Below, piece by piece: positions 8,049 to 16,942 of a DNA stretch of 64,000 bases (positions within the stretch are counted from its first letter, which is position 1; every line of letters starts with the position of its first letter). Origin of the DNA: Lachnospiraceae bacterium. GTDB taxonomy: Bacteria; Bacillota; Clostridia; Lachnospirales; Lachnospiraceae. Made by a program: the position numbers and the translations under genes. The stretch is taken from positions 113,444 to 177,443 of the forward strand of contig FUZG01000008.1 in assembly GCA_900168235.1 (NCBI GenBank), in the 5' to 3' direction. The notes under the pieces were generated by a model. The model searched no databases. It had not been told where the DNA came from and worked only from the letters and a program-made list of their open reading frames with translations.

Positions 8049-8949
8049 TTGTCATACGATAAAATGTGTGACTCCGCTGGATATGGATTTTCCTGACAGA
8101 CTGCGAGATATACCTGACTGCCCGAACGTGCTTTATATAAGAGGGAAACTTCCTGATCCGAAGCGCCCAACGGTAGGTATAATAGGAAGCCGGAATGCAT
8201 CACAGTACGGGCTTAACATGGCGAGGCACTTCGCTTCATGCCTGTCTGACGCAGGGGTGCAGATAATAAGCGGCATGGCGCGTGGGATAGACGGAGTAAG
8301 CCAGAGGACCGCAATGGAAGCCGGCCATCCAACCTTCGGGATCCTCGGATGCGGTGTGGATGTGCTTTATCCAAAGGAAAACAGGGATCTTTTCATGAGG
8401 ATACCGGAGCGGGGCGGGCTTATCAGTGAATTTCCGCCCGGAACCCAGCCCGTTGCAAAATTTTTTCCCTCAAGAAACAGGATAATATCGGGATTATCGG
8501 ATATACTCCTTGTTGTGGAAGCGCGGATAAAATCCGGCACAGGGATAACGGTAAGGCGGGCGCTGGAACAGGGGCGGGATGTATATGCTGTCCCCGGGCG
8601 CATCACAGATCCATTGAGTGCAGGATGCAACAGACTTATCGCAGACGGAGCCGGAACAGCACTGTCACCTGATGTAATCCTTGAAGCGCTTGGGATTTAC
8701 CCAGAAAATGTCCCCGGAACTTCGCTGATCTCGGGCGGTGTGAGAGAAAATGATAAAAGAGTCCGTCTTGCAAAGGATGAAAAAATGGTGTATAGTTTCT
8801 TGGATTTGTATCCCAAAACGTTGGATGAGCTTGTATGCATCACAGATCTCAGTGTGCAGAAGCTCCTGCCGGTATTGCTTCAGTTGATGATGAAGGGTCT
8901 GGTGGCTGAAGCAGGGAAGAATAATTATTACAGAAAGAGTCAGGGGTAA
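8035..8949 (+). CDS. dprA: DNA-processing protein DprA
   Basis: 304 aa. DprA loads RecA on incoming single-stranded DNA during transformation. The Rossmann-like core is visible: GIIGSRNASQYG, SGMARGIDG, GCGVDVLYPKEN, ISEFPPGTQP, and the S/F-rich PSRNRIISGLS segment. A short C-terminal winged-helix-like domain (last ~60 residues) resembles the DprA C-terminal domain. The start is GTG 8035 with AGGAGG at 8022-8027, inside the end of comM, so translation is probably coupled. The stop is directly followed by topA, as in the Bacillus smf-topA pair. Confidence 0.93.
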   Translation: MEQNNCHTIKCVTPLDMDFPDRLRDIPDCPNVLYIRGKLPDPKRPTVGIIGSRNASQYGLNMARHFASCLSDAGVQIISGMARGIDGVSQRTAMEAGHPTFGILGCGVDVLYPKENRDLFMRIPERGGLISEFPPGTQPVAKFFPSRNRIISGLSDILLVVEARIKSGTGITVRRALEQGRDVYAVPGRITDPLSAGCNRLIADGAGTALSPDVILEALGIYPENVPGTSLISGGVRENDKRVRLAKDEKMVYSFLDLYPKTLDELVCITDLSVQKLLPVLLQLMMKGLVAEAGKNNYYRKSQG

Positions 8950-11043
8950 ATGGCAAAGAATCTCGTTATCGTGGAGTCACCTGCCAAGGTGAAGACCATC
9001 AAAAAGTTTTTAGGAAGCACTTATCAGGTTGTGGCATCTATGGGTCATGTGAGAGATCTGCCCAAAAGCCAGATGGGTATCGATATTGAGCAGGACTTTG
9101 AGCCGAAGTATATCACGATCAGGGGCAAGGGCGAGCTGCTCGCTTCACTTCGTAAGGAAGTGAAAAAGGCTGACAAGATCTTTCTCGCAACTGACCCGGA
9201 CCGTGAGGGAGAAGCTATTTCATGGCATCTGATGAAGGCTCTGAAGCTGGAACCGGATTCCACAGACAAGAAGGTTGAAAGGATCACTTTCAACGAGATC
9301 ACGAAGACCGCAGTGAAAAACTCACTGAAGGCTCCTCGTGAACTGGATATGAATCTCGTGGATGCCCAGCAGGCACGCCGTGTTCTTGACCGTATGGTAG
9401 GTTACGGCATTTCGCCTTTGCTCTGGGCAAAGGTTAAGCGCGGCCTTTCTGCCGGAAGAGTTCAGTCTGTCGCTCTTCGTATAATATGTGAGAGAGAGGA
9501 TGAGATCGAAGCATTCATTCCTGATGAATACTGGACAATGGATGCCATCCTTAATGTAGACGGCGAAAAGAAGCCGCTTACAGCAAAGTTCTCAGGCGAC
9601 AGAAACGGAAAGATCGTTATCCATAATAAGCAGGAAGCGGATGAGATCCGTGCTTTCTGTGAAAAGGCTTCATATGCTGTTTCCGATGTAAAGAGAGGCG
9701 AGCGCGTACGTAAGGCTCCGCTTCCTTTCACAACAAGTACGCTTCAGCAGGAAGCGTCATCCGTGCTGAATTTCTCTACACAGAAGACAATGAGGATCGC
9801 TCAGCAGCTCTATGAAGGAATCGACCTTAAGGGCAGCGGTACGGTTGGTATGATCTCTTACCTCCGTACGGATTCAACCCGTGTGTCAGAGGAAGCTACA
9901 GAGTCTGCAGCTCAGTACATTAAGGATAATTACGGCGAGGAGTTCCTTGCAGCTCCTGCAAAGACTAAGAAGAATCCGGAAAGGATTCAGGATGCTCATG
10001 AGGCGATTCGTCCCACAGACATCAACAGGACACCTTTTGATGTAAAGGACAGCCTCTCAAGAGACCAGTACAGACTGTATCAGCTTATTTGGAAGCGCTT
10101 TGCTGCAAGCCAGATGGCTCCTGCAAAGTACGGTACCATCAGCGTAAAGATCGAAGCCGGTGAAAAGTATGTATTCACCGTTTCCGCATCCAAGCTCAAG
10201 TTCAACGGTTTCATGTCCGTTTACACAGTTAAGGATGAGGAAAAGGAAGATGCAAATGTGATCGTCGGAGATATCACAAAGGAAAGTAAGCTGACCCTCA
10301 AGGATATGGAGGAAAAGCAGCACTTTACCCAGCCTCCGGCACATTATACAGAGGCTTCCCTCGTAAAGACGCTTGAAGAGCTCGGTATCGGACGACCGAG
10401 TACATATGCACCTACGATCACGACCATCCTTGCCCGCCGTTATGTCACAAAGGAACAGAAAAACCTGTTCGTGACTGAGATCGGACGCGCGGTCGATAAC
10501 ATCCTTAAGGATGCGTTCCCGAGTATCGTAGATGTTAATTTCACTGCAAACTTTGAAACACTTCTTGACGGAGTGGAAGATGGTAAGGTACAGTGGAAGA
10601 CCATCATCCGTAATTTCTATCCGGATCTTGATGAAGCCGTTAAGAAGGCTGAAAAAGAGATCGCGGAAGTAAAGATCCAGGATGAGGAGACTGATGTGGT
10701 ATGCGAAAACTGCGGACGCCACATGGTCATCAAATACGGGCCTCACGGTAAGTTCCTTGCATGTCCCGGATTCCCGGAATGCAGAAATACCAAGCCCTAT
10801 TTTGAAAAGATCGGTGTTGCCTGCCCGAAGTGCGGCAATGACATCGTTATGAAAATGACCCGTAAGGGCAGGAGATACTACGGCTGCGTAGGCTATCCGG
10901 ACTGCGATTTCATGAGCTGGCCGAAGCCGAGTGCTGTTAAGTGTCCTGTTTGCGGATCTATGATGGTTGAAAAGGGCAGCCGTCTTGTTTGTTCCAATGA
11001 TGAGTGTAAGAAAGTCCTGGACCGGAAGGATCAGGAATCGTAA
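8950..11043 (+). CDS. topA: DNA topoisomerase I
   Basis: 697 aa type IA topoisomerase that relaxes negative supercoils. The TOPRIM domain holds ATDPDREGEA (about residues 80-90). The active-site tyrosine is Tyr304 in SYLRTDSTR. Three C-terminal cysteine clusters (CENCG...CPGFPEC, CPKCG...CVGYPDC, CPVCG...CSNDEC) are typical zinc ribbons. It abuts dprA with no gap and precedes codY by 14 bases. In Bacillus subtilis trmFO, xerC-like codV and clpQY lie between topA and codY; here they are absent. No unusual residues are seen. Confidence 0.96.
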   Translation: MAKNLVIVESPAKVKTIKKFLGSTYQVVASMGHVRDLPKSQMGIDIEQDFEPKYITIRGKGELLASLRKEVKKADKIFLATDPDREGEAISWHLMKALKLEPDSTDKKVERITFNEITKTAVKNSLKAPRELDMNLVDAQQARRVLDRMVGYGISPLLWAKVKRGLSAGRVQSVALRIICEREDEIEAFIPDEYWTMDAILNVDGEKKPLTAKFSGDRNGKIVIHNKQEADEIRAFCEKASYAVSDVKRGERVRKAPLPFTTSTLQQEASSVLNFSTQKTMRIAQQLYEGIDLKGSGTVGMISYLRTDSTRVSEEATESAAQYIKDNYGEEFLAAPAKTKKNPERIQDAHEAIRPTDINRTPFDVKDSLSRDQYRLYQLIWKRFAASQMAPAKYGTISVKIEAGEKYVFTVSASKLKFNGFMSVYTVKDEEKEDANVIVGDITKESKLTLKDMEEKQHFTQPPAHYTEASLVKTLEELGIGRPSTYAPTITTILARRYVTKEQKNLFVTEIGRAVDNILKDAFPSIVDVNFTANFETLLDGVEDGKVQWKTIIRNFYPDLDEAVKKAEKEIAEVKIQDEETDVVCENCGRHMVIKYGPHGKFLACPGFPECRNTKPYFEKIGVACPKCGNDIVMKMTRKGRRYYGCVGYPDCDFMSWPKPSAVKCPVCGSMMVEKGSRLVCSNDECKKVLDRKDQES

Positions 11044-11057
11044 ATTGAAAGGATAAT

Positions 11058-11837
11058 ATGAGTAGTGTTGAATTGCTGGACAGGATCAGAAATGTAAATG
11101 TTCTCCTGCATCAGAATAAAAAAGGAAAGGTTGCTTTTTCAGATATCTGTGGTGTACTGCATCATCTTCTGTCTGCCAATGTTATGGTGATAAGCCGTAA
11201 GGGTAAGGTTCTCGGAGAAGATGCAGAAACAGCGGAAGAGAATTGTCTGCTTCCGGAGGTTAAGGTAGGTTCATTCCTTAACAGCGCATTGAATGACCGT
11301 CTTCTCGGAATACTCTCAATGCAGGAAAATGTCAATCTTGAGACCCTTGGTTTTGATCAGGAAACTGCATGTAAGTACCATGTTCTGGTGTCTCCCATCT
11401 TTATCGCGGGAAGACGTCTCGGTACACTGATCGTCAGCCGCTCTGCTGATATGTATTCTATCGAAGATATCATTGTATGCGAGTACGGCACAACAGTTGT
11501 AGGTCTTGAGATGCTCAGATCCTTAAGCGAAGAGGATGCTGAGGAGAACCGCAAGGAAAAGGTTGTCCGTTCCGCATTCGCATCACTTTCATACTCTGAG
11601 GCAAAGGCTGTTGTTCACGTTCTTGACAGCCTTGAGAGCAGAGAGGGAACCATCGTAGCTTCAAGGATCGCTGAAAACATCGGCATCACACGTTCTATCA
11701 TCGTGAATGCCATGAAGAAGCTCGAGAGTGCAGGTATCATCGAGACACGTTCCGCCGGTATGCGCGGTACAAACATCAAGATCATCAACGATGATATCTA
11801 TGATGAGGCTCATTCCTGGCAGTCAGAAATGGGCTGA
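11058..11837 (+). CDS. codY: GTP- and branched-chain-amino-acid-sensing regulator CodY
   Basis: 259 aa, full length. An N-terminal GAF-like ligand domain (residues ~1-155) is followed by a C-terminal winged helix with the strongly conserved stretch ASRIAENIGITRSIIVNAMK and LESAGIIETRS. CodY is a global repressor of stationary-phase and nutrient genes and in Bacillus also controls the fla/che operon. The ribosome binding site is AAAGGA at 11047-11052. The gene sits between topA and the flagellar cluster as in Bacillus. I did not find a convincing CodY box (AATTTTCWGAAAATT) in the flgB upstream region. Confidence 0.95.
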   Translation: MSSVELLDRIRNVNVLLHQNKKGKVAFSDICGVLHHLLSANVMVISRKGKVLGEDAETAEENCLLPEVKVGSFLNSALNDRLLGILSMQENVNLETLGFDQETACKYHVLVSPIFIAGRRLGTLIVSRSADMYSIEDIIVCEYGTTVVGLEMLRSLSEEDAEENRKEKVVRSAFASLSYSEAKAVVHVLDSLESREGTIVASRIAENIGITRSIIVNAMKKLESAGIIETRSAGMRGTNIKIINDDIYDEAHSWQSEMG

Positions 11838-11883
11838 TAACTTTCACCCTTTTGTTCTATATGAGGTGCAACGGCTCACTTCG

Positions 11884-11911
11884 TTGACTTTTACCCTGAA
11901 ATCTTTATAAT
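11884..11911 (+). promoter_or_regulatory. Strong sigma-A-type promoter for the fla/che cluster
   Basis: TTGACT (11884-11889) and TATAAT (11906-11911) are separated by 16 bases. This is the best housekeeping-type promoter in the window. It lies 47 bases after codY and about 90 bases before flgB. Transcription would start near 11918, directly at the hairpin below. Confidence 0.75.
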
Positions 11912-11923
11912 TATTCTTGAGAC

Positions 11924-11975
11924 TCTGAAGTAAGGGTAGTATGCACTGGGGAATGCATTCATTACTTCAGATTTT
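11924..11975 (+). promoter_or_regulatory. Hairpin at the 5' end of the flgB transcript (attenuator-like)
   Basis: TCTGAAGTAA (11924-11933) pairs perfectly with TTACTTCAGA (11962-11971). The enclosed loop contains a second stem, ATGCA (11941-11945) with TGCAT (11954-11958). The outer stem is followed by TTTTC and then by the flgB ribosome binding site GGGGGGTGAG at 11988-11997. The arrangement looks like an attenuator or a 5' stabiliser. No known riboswitch class is recognised. Confidence 0.6.
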
Positions 11976-12000
11976 CTGCAGGGAGTCGGGGGGTGAGCTT

Positions 12001-12390
12001 ATGTTTAATACAGACATCTATGATTATATCAATGTCCTGGACAGGGCTGCAGATGCGTCATATCTTCGCAATAAGGCTATTGCGAACAATATGGCGAATA
12101 TCAATACGCCCGGCTATAAGCGCCAGGACGTTTCTTTTGCTTCAAATCTCGAGAAGGCGCTCCGACATTCAAAATACAGGAGTCTGGATCAGAAAGTAGG
12201 TTCCGTGAGGCTGGATCATCTGAAGGGGACAGTTTTTACAGATCACGAGAATTATTCCTATAGACTGGACGGAAATAATGTCGATATAGATACAGAGAGC
12301 GCACATCTTGCGTCTAATACTATTCTCTATAACGGACTCACGCAGAGTATAAATGCAGAATTTAATAATTTAAAGGCTGTTACAAAGTAA
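12001..12390 (+). CDS. flgB: Flagellar basal-body rod protein FlgB
   Basis: 129 aa, normal size. FlgB builds the proximal rod. The rod-family N-terminus is visible in NKAIANNMANINTPGYKRQD (residues ~24-42), and the C-terminus is the usual short helix. The start at ATG 12001 is chosen because GGGGGGTGAG ends four bases upstream; the longer frame from ATG 11941 would run through the leader hairpin. It is the first gene of the fla/che cluster, followed by flgC and fliE, the order found in Bacillus. Confidence 0.93.
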   Translation: MFNTDIYDYINVLDRAADASYLRNKAIANNMANINTPGYKRQDVSFASNLEKALRHSKYRSLDQKVGSVRLDHLKGTVFTDHENYSYRLDGNNVDIDTESAHLASNTILYNGLTQSINAEFNNLKAVTK

Positions 12391-12403
12391 TTGTATCTAA
12401 AAC

Positions 12404-12425
12404 AGGGTAGATCTTTAGGGTAGAT
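12404..12425 (+). repeat. Short direct repeat between flgB and flgC
   Basis: AGGGTAGAT occurs at 12404-12412 and again at 12417-12425. Related GGGTAG strings occur at 11934, 12905 and about 13304, all in gaps of the early rod genes. This may be a shared translation or RNA-binding signal, or chance in purine-rich gaps. Confidence 0.3.
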
Positions 12426-12444
12426 GTAAAGTGAGGGGACAATT

Positions 12445-12903
12445 ATGGGAGTTTTTGATGTATTTGGTATCAATGCCTCCGGTCTTACTGCGGAACGCTT
12501 CCGGATGGATATAATTTCTGAGAACATCGCGAACGCCAATACTACGAGAACAGGTAACGGCGGACCATATACGAGAAAGGTAGTGACATTTGAGGAGAAA
12601 AATGATCCTCATGCCACTTTTAATGCTATCCTTACATCGAATATGAGTAAGTATAACCGTACCGGTATGGCGGGCGTTAAGGTCGGCGGTGTGTATCAGG
12701 ACACGCATACTGACTATAAGATGGTTTATGATCCGTCTCATCCTGATGCTGATGAGAACGGTTATGTTCATTATCCGAATGTTAATACCATTACGGAGAT
12801 GACGAACCTGATCGATGCGAGCCGTGCATATGAGTCAAATGCTACAGCATTTACTGCCAGCAAGAACATTGCACAGAAGGGGCTTACCATTGGACAGGCT
12901 TAA
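12445..12903 (+). CDS. flgC: Flagellar basal-body rod protein FlgC
   Basis: 152 aa. FlgC is a proximal rod protein. The N-terminal rod motif (SENIANANTTRT, residues ~29-40) and the C-terminal helix (LIDASRAYESNATAF) are both present, the two ends that pack in a coiled coil in axial proteins. GAGGGGAC at about 12433-12440 is the ribosome binding site. It lies between flgB and fliE in the expected order. Confidence 0.95.
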   Translation: MGVFDVFGINASGLTAERFRMDIISENIANANTTRTGNGGPYTRKVVTFEEKNDPHATFNAILTSNMSKYNRTGMAGVKVGGVYQDTHTDYKMVYDPSHPDADENGYVHYPNVNTITEMTNLIDASRAYESNATAFTASKNIAQKGLTIGQA

Positions 12904-12961
12904 TGGGGTAGAGATATAAAACAGAAGGGGATCGTATATCTATTTATTGAGGGGAGAAAAA

Positions 12962-13270
12962 ATGGATATAACAAAATTATATAACATTTCTTCAGAAGCT
13001 ATCAAAAACGCAGCACCTGCCAATACAAAGATCGCAGACAGCGGAAATTTCAATTCGTTCCTGCAGGCGGCTGTGAATCAGGTCAATGAAACTAATTCTT
13101 ATCTGCAGGATCAGGAAGATGAGGAGATCAAGCTCGCGCTGGGGCTCACAGACAATACCCATGATCTTGCTATCGCACAGGCAAAAGCAGCAGCAGCAGT
13201 AAATTACACAACGGCGCTCAGGGATAAATTCCTTGACGCATATCGTGAGATCATGCAGATGCAGGTATGA
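12962..13270 (+). CDS. fliE: Flagellar hook-basal body protein FliE
   Basis: 102 aa. FliE links the MS ring to the rod. The C-terminal half (AIAQAKAAAAVNYTTALRDK, then EIMQMQV) is characteristic. ATG 12962 is preferred over an upstream TTG at 12947 because AGGGGAG at 12950-12956 precedes it by five bases. It follows flgC and precedes fliF. Confidence 0.92.
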   Translation: MDITKLYNISSEAIKNAAPANTKIADSGNFNSFLQAAVNQVNETNSYLQDQEDEEIKLALGLTDNTHDLAIAQAKAAAAVNYTTALRDKFLDAYREIMQMQV

Positions 13271-13365
13271 TATGTGAGCCGTATGCTTTTTTGAAGGCTT
13301 TCTGGGGGTAGGGAAGCCGGAATGCGGATCCTGACAGGTTGAGTATTGGAATCGGGGGCTTTCTG

Positions 13366-14973
13366 ATGCAGGAACGTTTGAATAAGTTATTGGAGAGATT
13401 GAAGGAGTGGTGGAATAAATTCACCACGAAGCAGAAAACGCTGATAGTGTCGGTGGCTGCAGCAGTTGTTGTTGCCATTACAGTCTTTGTGTGGGCATTC
13501 TCATCACCTCAGTATGTGGTCCTTGCCGTTGCGGAGACTCCGAAGGAAACATCGGAGATAAAGGAACTTCTCGAAGACGAGAAGATGGATTACAGGATAT
13601 CTGAGGACGGGCTCACTATAAAGATCAATAAAAAGCAGTTGTCGAATGCGAATATCCTTTTAGGTTCAAATAACATTACCTCAAGGGGATATGAGATCGA
13701 TTCTGTCTTCAGCGGCGGATTCTCAACAACTGAGTCTGATAAAGAGAAAAAGTACAAGGTTTATCTCGAAAAGCACATCGCAGAAGACCTTGAGACTCAG
13801 GACAATATCAACCGCGCTACAGTAAACTTAAGTATTCCTGAAAATGACGGAACTCTCTTAAACGAGAGACAGGAGTCATATGCCAGCGTAATGCTTACGG
13901 TAGCTGACAAGACAGCAATGACTGATGATGTTGCGTCCGGACTTGCAAAGTTTATCGCAACTGCTATAGGCAATTCCTCTACCACCAACGTGGTCATCAT
14001 GGACCAGGACGGCGGGATGCTTTTTATTGGTGAAGATGACGGTACATCTTCCGGAAGTGCATCAAACAGGCTTTCTTACAAAAAGAAGTACGATAATCTG
14101 GTAAAGAGTGAGATAAGGGACGCGCTGGTCGGCGCAAAGATCTATGACAACGTTCAGGTTGTTCCGAATCTTGATCTTAACTGGAGCAATATAGAGACTA
14201 CAGAGCATACGTACACACCGGCTGACGGACAGGATCAGGGTGTTCTTTCCCATCAGGATACCTACAGCCAGACTGCTGAAAATGCCAGCGGTCAGGTGCC
14301 GGGAACTGATACAAACGGGGACAACACTTACGTTTATGCAGACAACGGTTCGTCAACAACTACCACTGATGAAACATCGAGAGATTATCTCCCGAATGAG
14401 ACCATCAGACAGACGAAGGAAGCCGGAGGCGCGATCCAGTACGATTCATCCTCTATCGGTATCACAGCGATCCACTATGTGATATATAACGAGGATGATC
14501 TGAAAGCACAGGGTCAGCTTGACGGAATGACCTTCGACGAGTTTAAAGCTCAGAACGGCGACAGGATCAAGACTGATGTTGATGAGGATGTGAGCAATGT
14601 AGTTTCCAAGGCAACAGGTATACCGGTAGCGAATATCCAGATTGTCGCATATGATGAACCGGTATTCATCGAGAGCGAAGGAAATGCAGTTTCATGGCAG
14701 ACCATCCTGATGATCGGACTTATCGTTCTGATCCTTGGTCTCCTTGCATTTGTAGTGATCAGCGCCATGCGTGCGGACAAGGCATCAGAGCAGCCTCAGG
14801 AGGAGATCCAGCTTAACGATCTGCTCCAGAGTTCTCAGGAGGCAGCATTGGAAGACATTGATCTTGAAGAGCAGAAGTCTGAAGCAAGAGTTCTGATAGA
14901 GAAGTTTGTAGATGAAAACCCGGAAGCAGCCGCGAGCCTTTTAAGGAACTGGCTGAACGAGGATTGGGGGTAA
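13366..14973 (+). CDS. fliF: Flagellar MS-ring protein FliF
   Basis: 535 aa. FliF forms the membrane ring that carries the rotor. Two membrane helices bracket a large extracytoplasmic part: one near residues 26-46 and one near 448-470 (TILMIGLIVLILGLLAFVVI). The ring-building motifs (SPQYVVL, EVEKKYQ-type KEKKYKVYLEKHI, VNLSIPE) are present. The C-terminus (SLLRNWLNEDWG) is the FliG-binding tail. The ribosome binding site GGGGG (13354-13358) supports ATG 13366 rather than TTG 13339. A serine/threonine/aspartate-rich stretch in the middle is a variable insert typical of the family. Confidence 0.95.
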   Translation: MQERLNKLLERLKEWWNKFTTKQKTLIVSVAAAVVVAITVFVWAFSSPQYVVLAVAETPKETSEIKELLEDEKMDYRISEDGLTIKINKKQLSNANILLGSNNITSRGYEIDSVFSGGFSTTESDKEKKYKVYLEKHIAEDLETQDNINRATVNLSIPENDGTLLNERQESYASVMLTVADKTAMTDDVASGLAKFIATAIGNSSTTNVVIMDQDGGMLFIGEDDGTSSGSASNRLSYKKKYDNLVKSEIRDALVGAKIYDNVQVVPNLDLNWSNIETTEHTYTPADGQDQGVLSHQDTYSQTAENASGQVPGTDTNGDNTYVYADNGSSTTTTDETSRDYLPNETIRQTKEAGGAIQYDSSSIGITAIHYVIYNEDDLKAQGQLDGMTFDEFKAQNGDRIKTDVDEDVSNVVSKATGIPVANIQIVAYDEPVFIESEGNAVSWQTILMIGLIVLILGLLAFVVISAMRADKASEQPQEEIQLNDLLQSSQEAALEDIDLEEQKSEARVLIEKFVDENPEAAASLLRNWLNEDWG

Positions 14974-14979
14974 TTGAGT

Positions 14980-16053
14980 ATGCCAGCAGAGGCAAATGAA
15001 GCGCCTGAACAGGCCGCAAAAGGGGGAGCTCCTTCTTCGGGGAAAAATCCTGCAGCGAATCTATCCGGATTGCAGAAGGCTGCTGTTTTGCTGATCGCTC
15101 TGGGTCCGGAGAAATCATCAAAGATTTTTAAACACTTAAAAGAAGATGAGATCGAAGAGCTTACACTTGAGATCGCAAATACCAGATCCATCACACCGCA
15201 GGTAAAGGAAGGCGTGATAAATGAGTTTTATCAGGTCTGCCTTGCTCAGCAGTATATCGCCGAAGGCGGTATCGGATATGCGAAAGAGCTTCTGGAACAG
15301 GCACTCGGTTCAGAGAAGGCTGTGGATGTTATTTCCAAACTTACAGCATCTCTGCAGGTTAAGCCTTTCGAATTTATCAGAAAGACAGATCCTTCACAGC
15401 TGCTGAACTTTATTCAGGAAGAGCACCCGCAGACCATCGCCCTTATCCTGTCCTATCTGTCACCCGGACAGTCTGCGATGACAATCGGTGCGCTGCCGCC
15501 TGATAAGCAGGCAGAGGTTGCGAAGCGTATCGCAAAGATGGACCGTACGAGTCCTGATGTTATCAAGGAAGTGGAGAAGGCATTGGAATCTAAGCTGTCA
15601 TCTCTTGTTAATCAGGATTACACGATCGTTGGTGGTGTTGATGCCATCGTTGAGATCCTAAATACTGTTGACAGAACAACTGAAAAGCACATCATGGAGA
15701 CCCTCGAGATCGACGAGCCCGAACTTGCGGACGAGATCAGAAAGAAGATGTTCGTATTCGAGGACGTACTGCTCCTGGACGACCGTGCTATTCAGAGAGT
15801 GCTCCGAGACGTGGACAACAACGATCTCGCGCTGGCACTCAAGGGTTCAAACGAAGACGTGCAGGCTGCTATCTTCAAGAACCTTTCAAAGCGTCTGGCA
15901 GCCATGATCAAGGAAGATATGGATTTCATGGGTCCTGTACGTATGAAGGATGTAGAAGAAGCTCAGCAGAAGATCGTAAATATCATAAGAAAGCTCGAAG
16001 ATTCTGCAGAGATCGTTATTTCCAGAGGTGGAGGAGACGAGATAGTTGTCTAA
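14980..16053 (+). CDS. fliG: Flagellar motor switch protein FliG
   Basis: 357 aa with an N-terminal extension of ~25 residues before the core LSGLQKAAVLLIALG. The middle EHPQTIALIL segment and the C-terminal torque helix region (FVFEDVLLLDDRAIQRVLRDVD) are intact. FliG couples the MotA/MotB stator to rotor rotation. GGGGG at 14966-14970 precedes ATG 14980; the alternative TTG 14974 would add two residues. It overlaps fliH by 8 bases. Confidence 0.95.
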   Translation: MPAEANEAPEQAAKGGAPSSGKNPAANLSGLQKAAVLLIALGPEKSSKIFKHLKEDEIEELTLEIANTRSITPQVKEGVINEFYQVCLAQQYIAEGGIGYAKELLEQALGSEKAVDVISKLTASLQVKPFEFIRKTDPSQLLNFIQEEHPQTIALILSYLSPGQSAMTIGALPPDKQAEVAKRIAKMDRTSPDVIKEVEKALESKLSSLVNQDYTIVGGVDAIVEILNTVDRTTEKHIMETLEIDEPELADEIRKKMFVFEDVLLLDDRAIQRVLRDVDNNDLALALKGSNEDVQAAIFKNLSKRLAAMIKEDMDFMGPVRMKDVEEAQQKIVNIIRKLEDSAEIVISRGGGDEIVV

Positions 16054-16927
16054 TAACTTACTGAAAAGCAGATATGTAATGGTCGATTCTCCCGAGAGAC
16101 GCATTATTGATTCTAACCAGCAGGTGGCTGACAGGATCCAGGATCTTGCAGCCGCCCTGGAAGAAGAATCAGTGGATGCTGACGGCTTTTCGCTGGGACT
16201 CAACGCGGAGAAGGTCGAACTTTTGACTCAGGATGATGAAGAAGGCGGAGAGGGCGATCCGGATGAAATGCCGACTGTGATCCCCGCCGGAGCGGCTGAG
16301 ACCATTGCGGCTGTTCAGGCTGATGCCGATGAGATCCTGCGCAATGCAAACGAGGAAGCAGAGCGTATAATATCCGAGGCTCAGGCTGAGGCATCCGAAA
16401 TCAGGGCAGCTGCAGAGAACGAAGGGCGTGAAGCGGGACACAGCGAAGGTTATGCCGCAGGAATGGCTGAAGTGGAGTCCATGCGCCTTGAAGTTCAGGA
16501 AAAAGAAAAACAGCTGGAAAATGAATTTCAGAAAAAAATCGAAGAGCTGGAACCAATGTTCATAGATACCCTTACAGATATTTATGAACATATTTTTCAT
16601 GTCAGGTTCGGCGATACCAAGAATGTTATTTTTTACCTCATACAGGATGCAGTGAGAAAAGTTGAAGGAAACGCCAGCTTTATCATCCATGTGTCTAAGG
16701 AAGACTATGGATTTGTGTCCATGCAGAAAAAGGAGCTCCTTGCAGGAGTATCCGCGGCTGATGGTGCAGAGATAGTGGAAGACATGACTTTGAAACCAAA
16801 TGAGTGTTTCATCGAGACCGGAGGCGGTATCTTTGACTGTTCACTTGAAACACAGCTCGCGGGATTAAAGAGAGAACTCAGACTATTGTCCTATTCCAGG
16901 AATGATGATACTTCGGGGGAAAGGTGA
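16046..16927 (+). CDS. fliH: Flagellar assembly protein FliH
   Basis: 293 aa. FliH is the stator-like partner of the export ATPase FliI. It has an acidic N-terminus, a long alanine/glutamate-rich coiled coil with GxxxG-like spacing (HSEGYAAGMAEVESM), and a conserved C-terminal domain ending DCSLETQLAGLKREL. The start is TTG 16046, inside the end of fliG, with GGAGGAG at 16030-16036. It directly precedes fliI. Confidence 0.88.
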   Translation: MSNNLLKSRYVMVDSPERRIIDSNQQVADRIQDLAAALEEESVDADGFSLGLNAEKVELLTQDDEEGGEGDPDEMPTVIPAGAAETIAAVQADADEILRNANEEAERIISEAQAEASEIRAAAENEGREAGHSEGYAAGMAEVESMRLEVQEKEKQLENEFQKKIEELEPMFIDTLTDIYEHIFHVRFGDTKNVIFYLIQDAVRKVEGNASFIIHVSKEDYGFVSMQKKELLAGVSAADGAEIVEDMTLKPNECFIETGGGIFDCSLETQLAGLKRELRLLSYSRNDDTSGER

Positions 16928-16942
16928 TCACAGGAGGCGAGG

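Noticed and set aside
10057..10746. A 229-codon minus-strand frame opposite topA
   Set aside because: Shadow of topA; composition rich in Cys, Phe and Ile without any domain.
11840..11895. CAACG/CGTTG stem after codY as a terminator
   Set aside because: Only 5 bp, overlaps the -35 box, no proper T-run.
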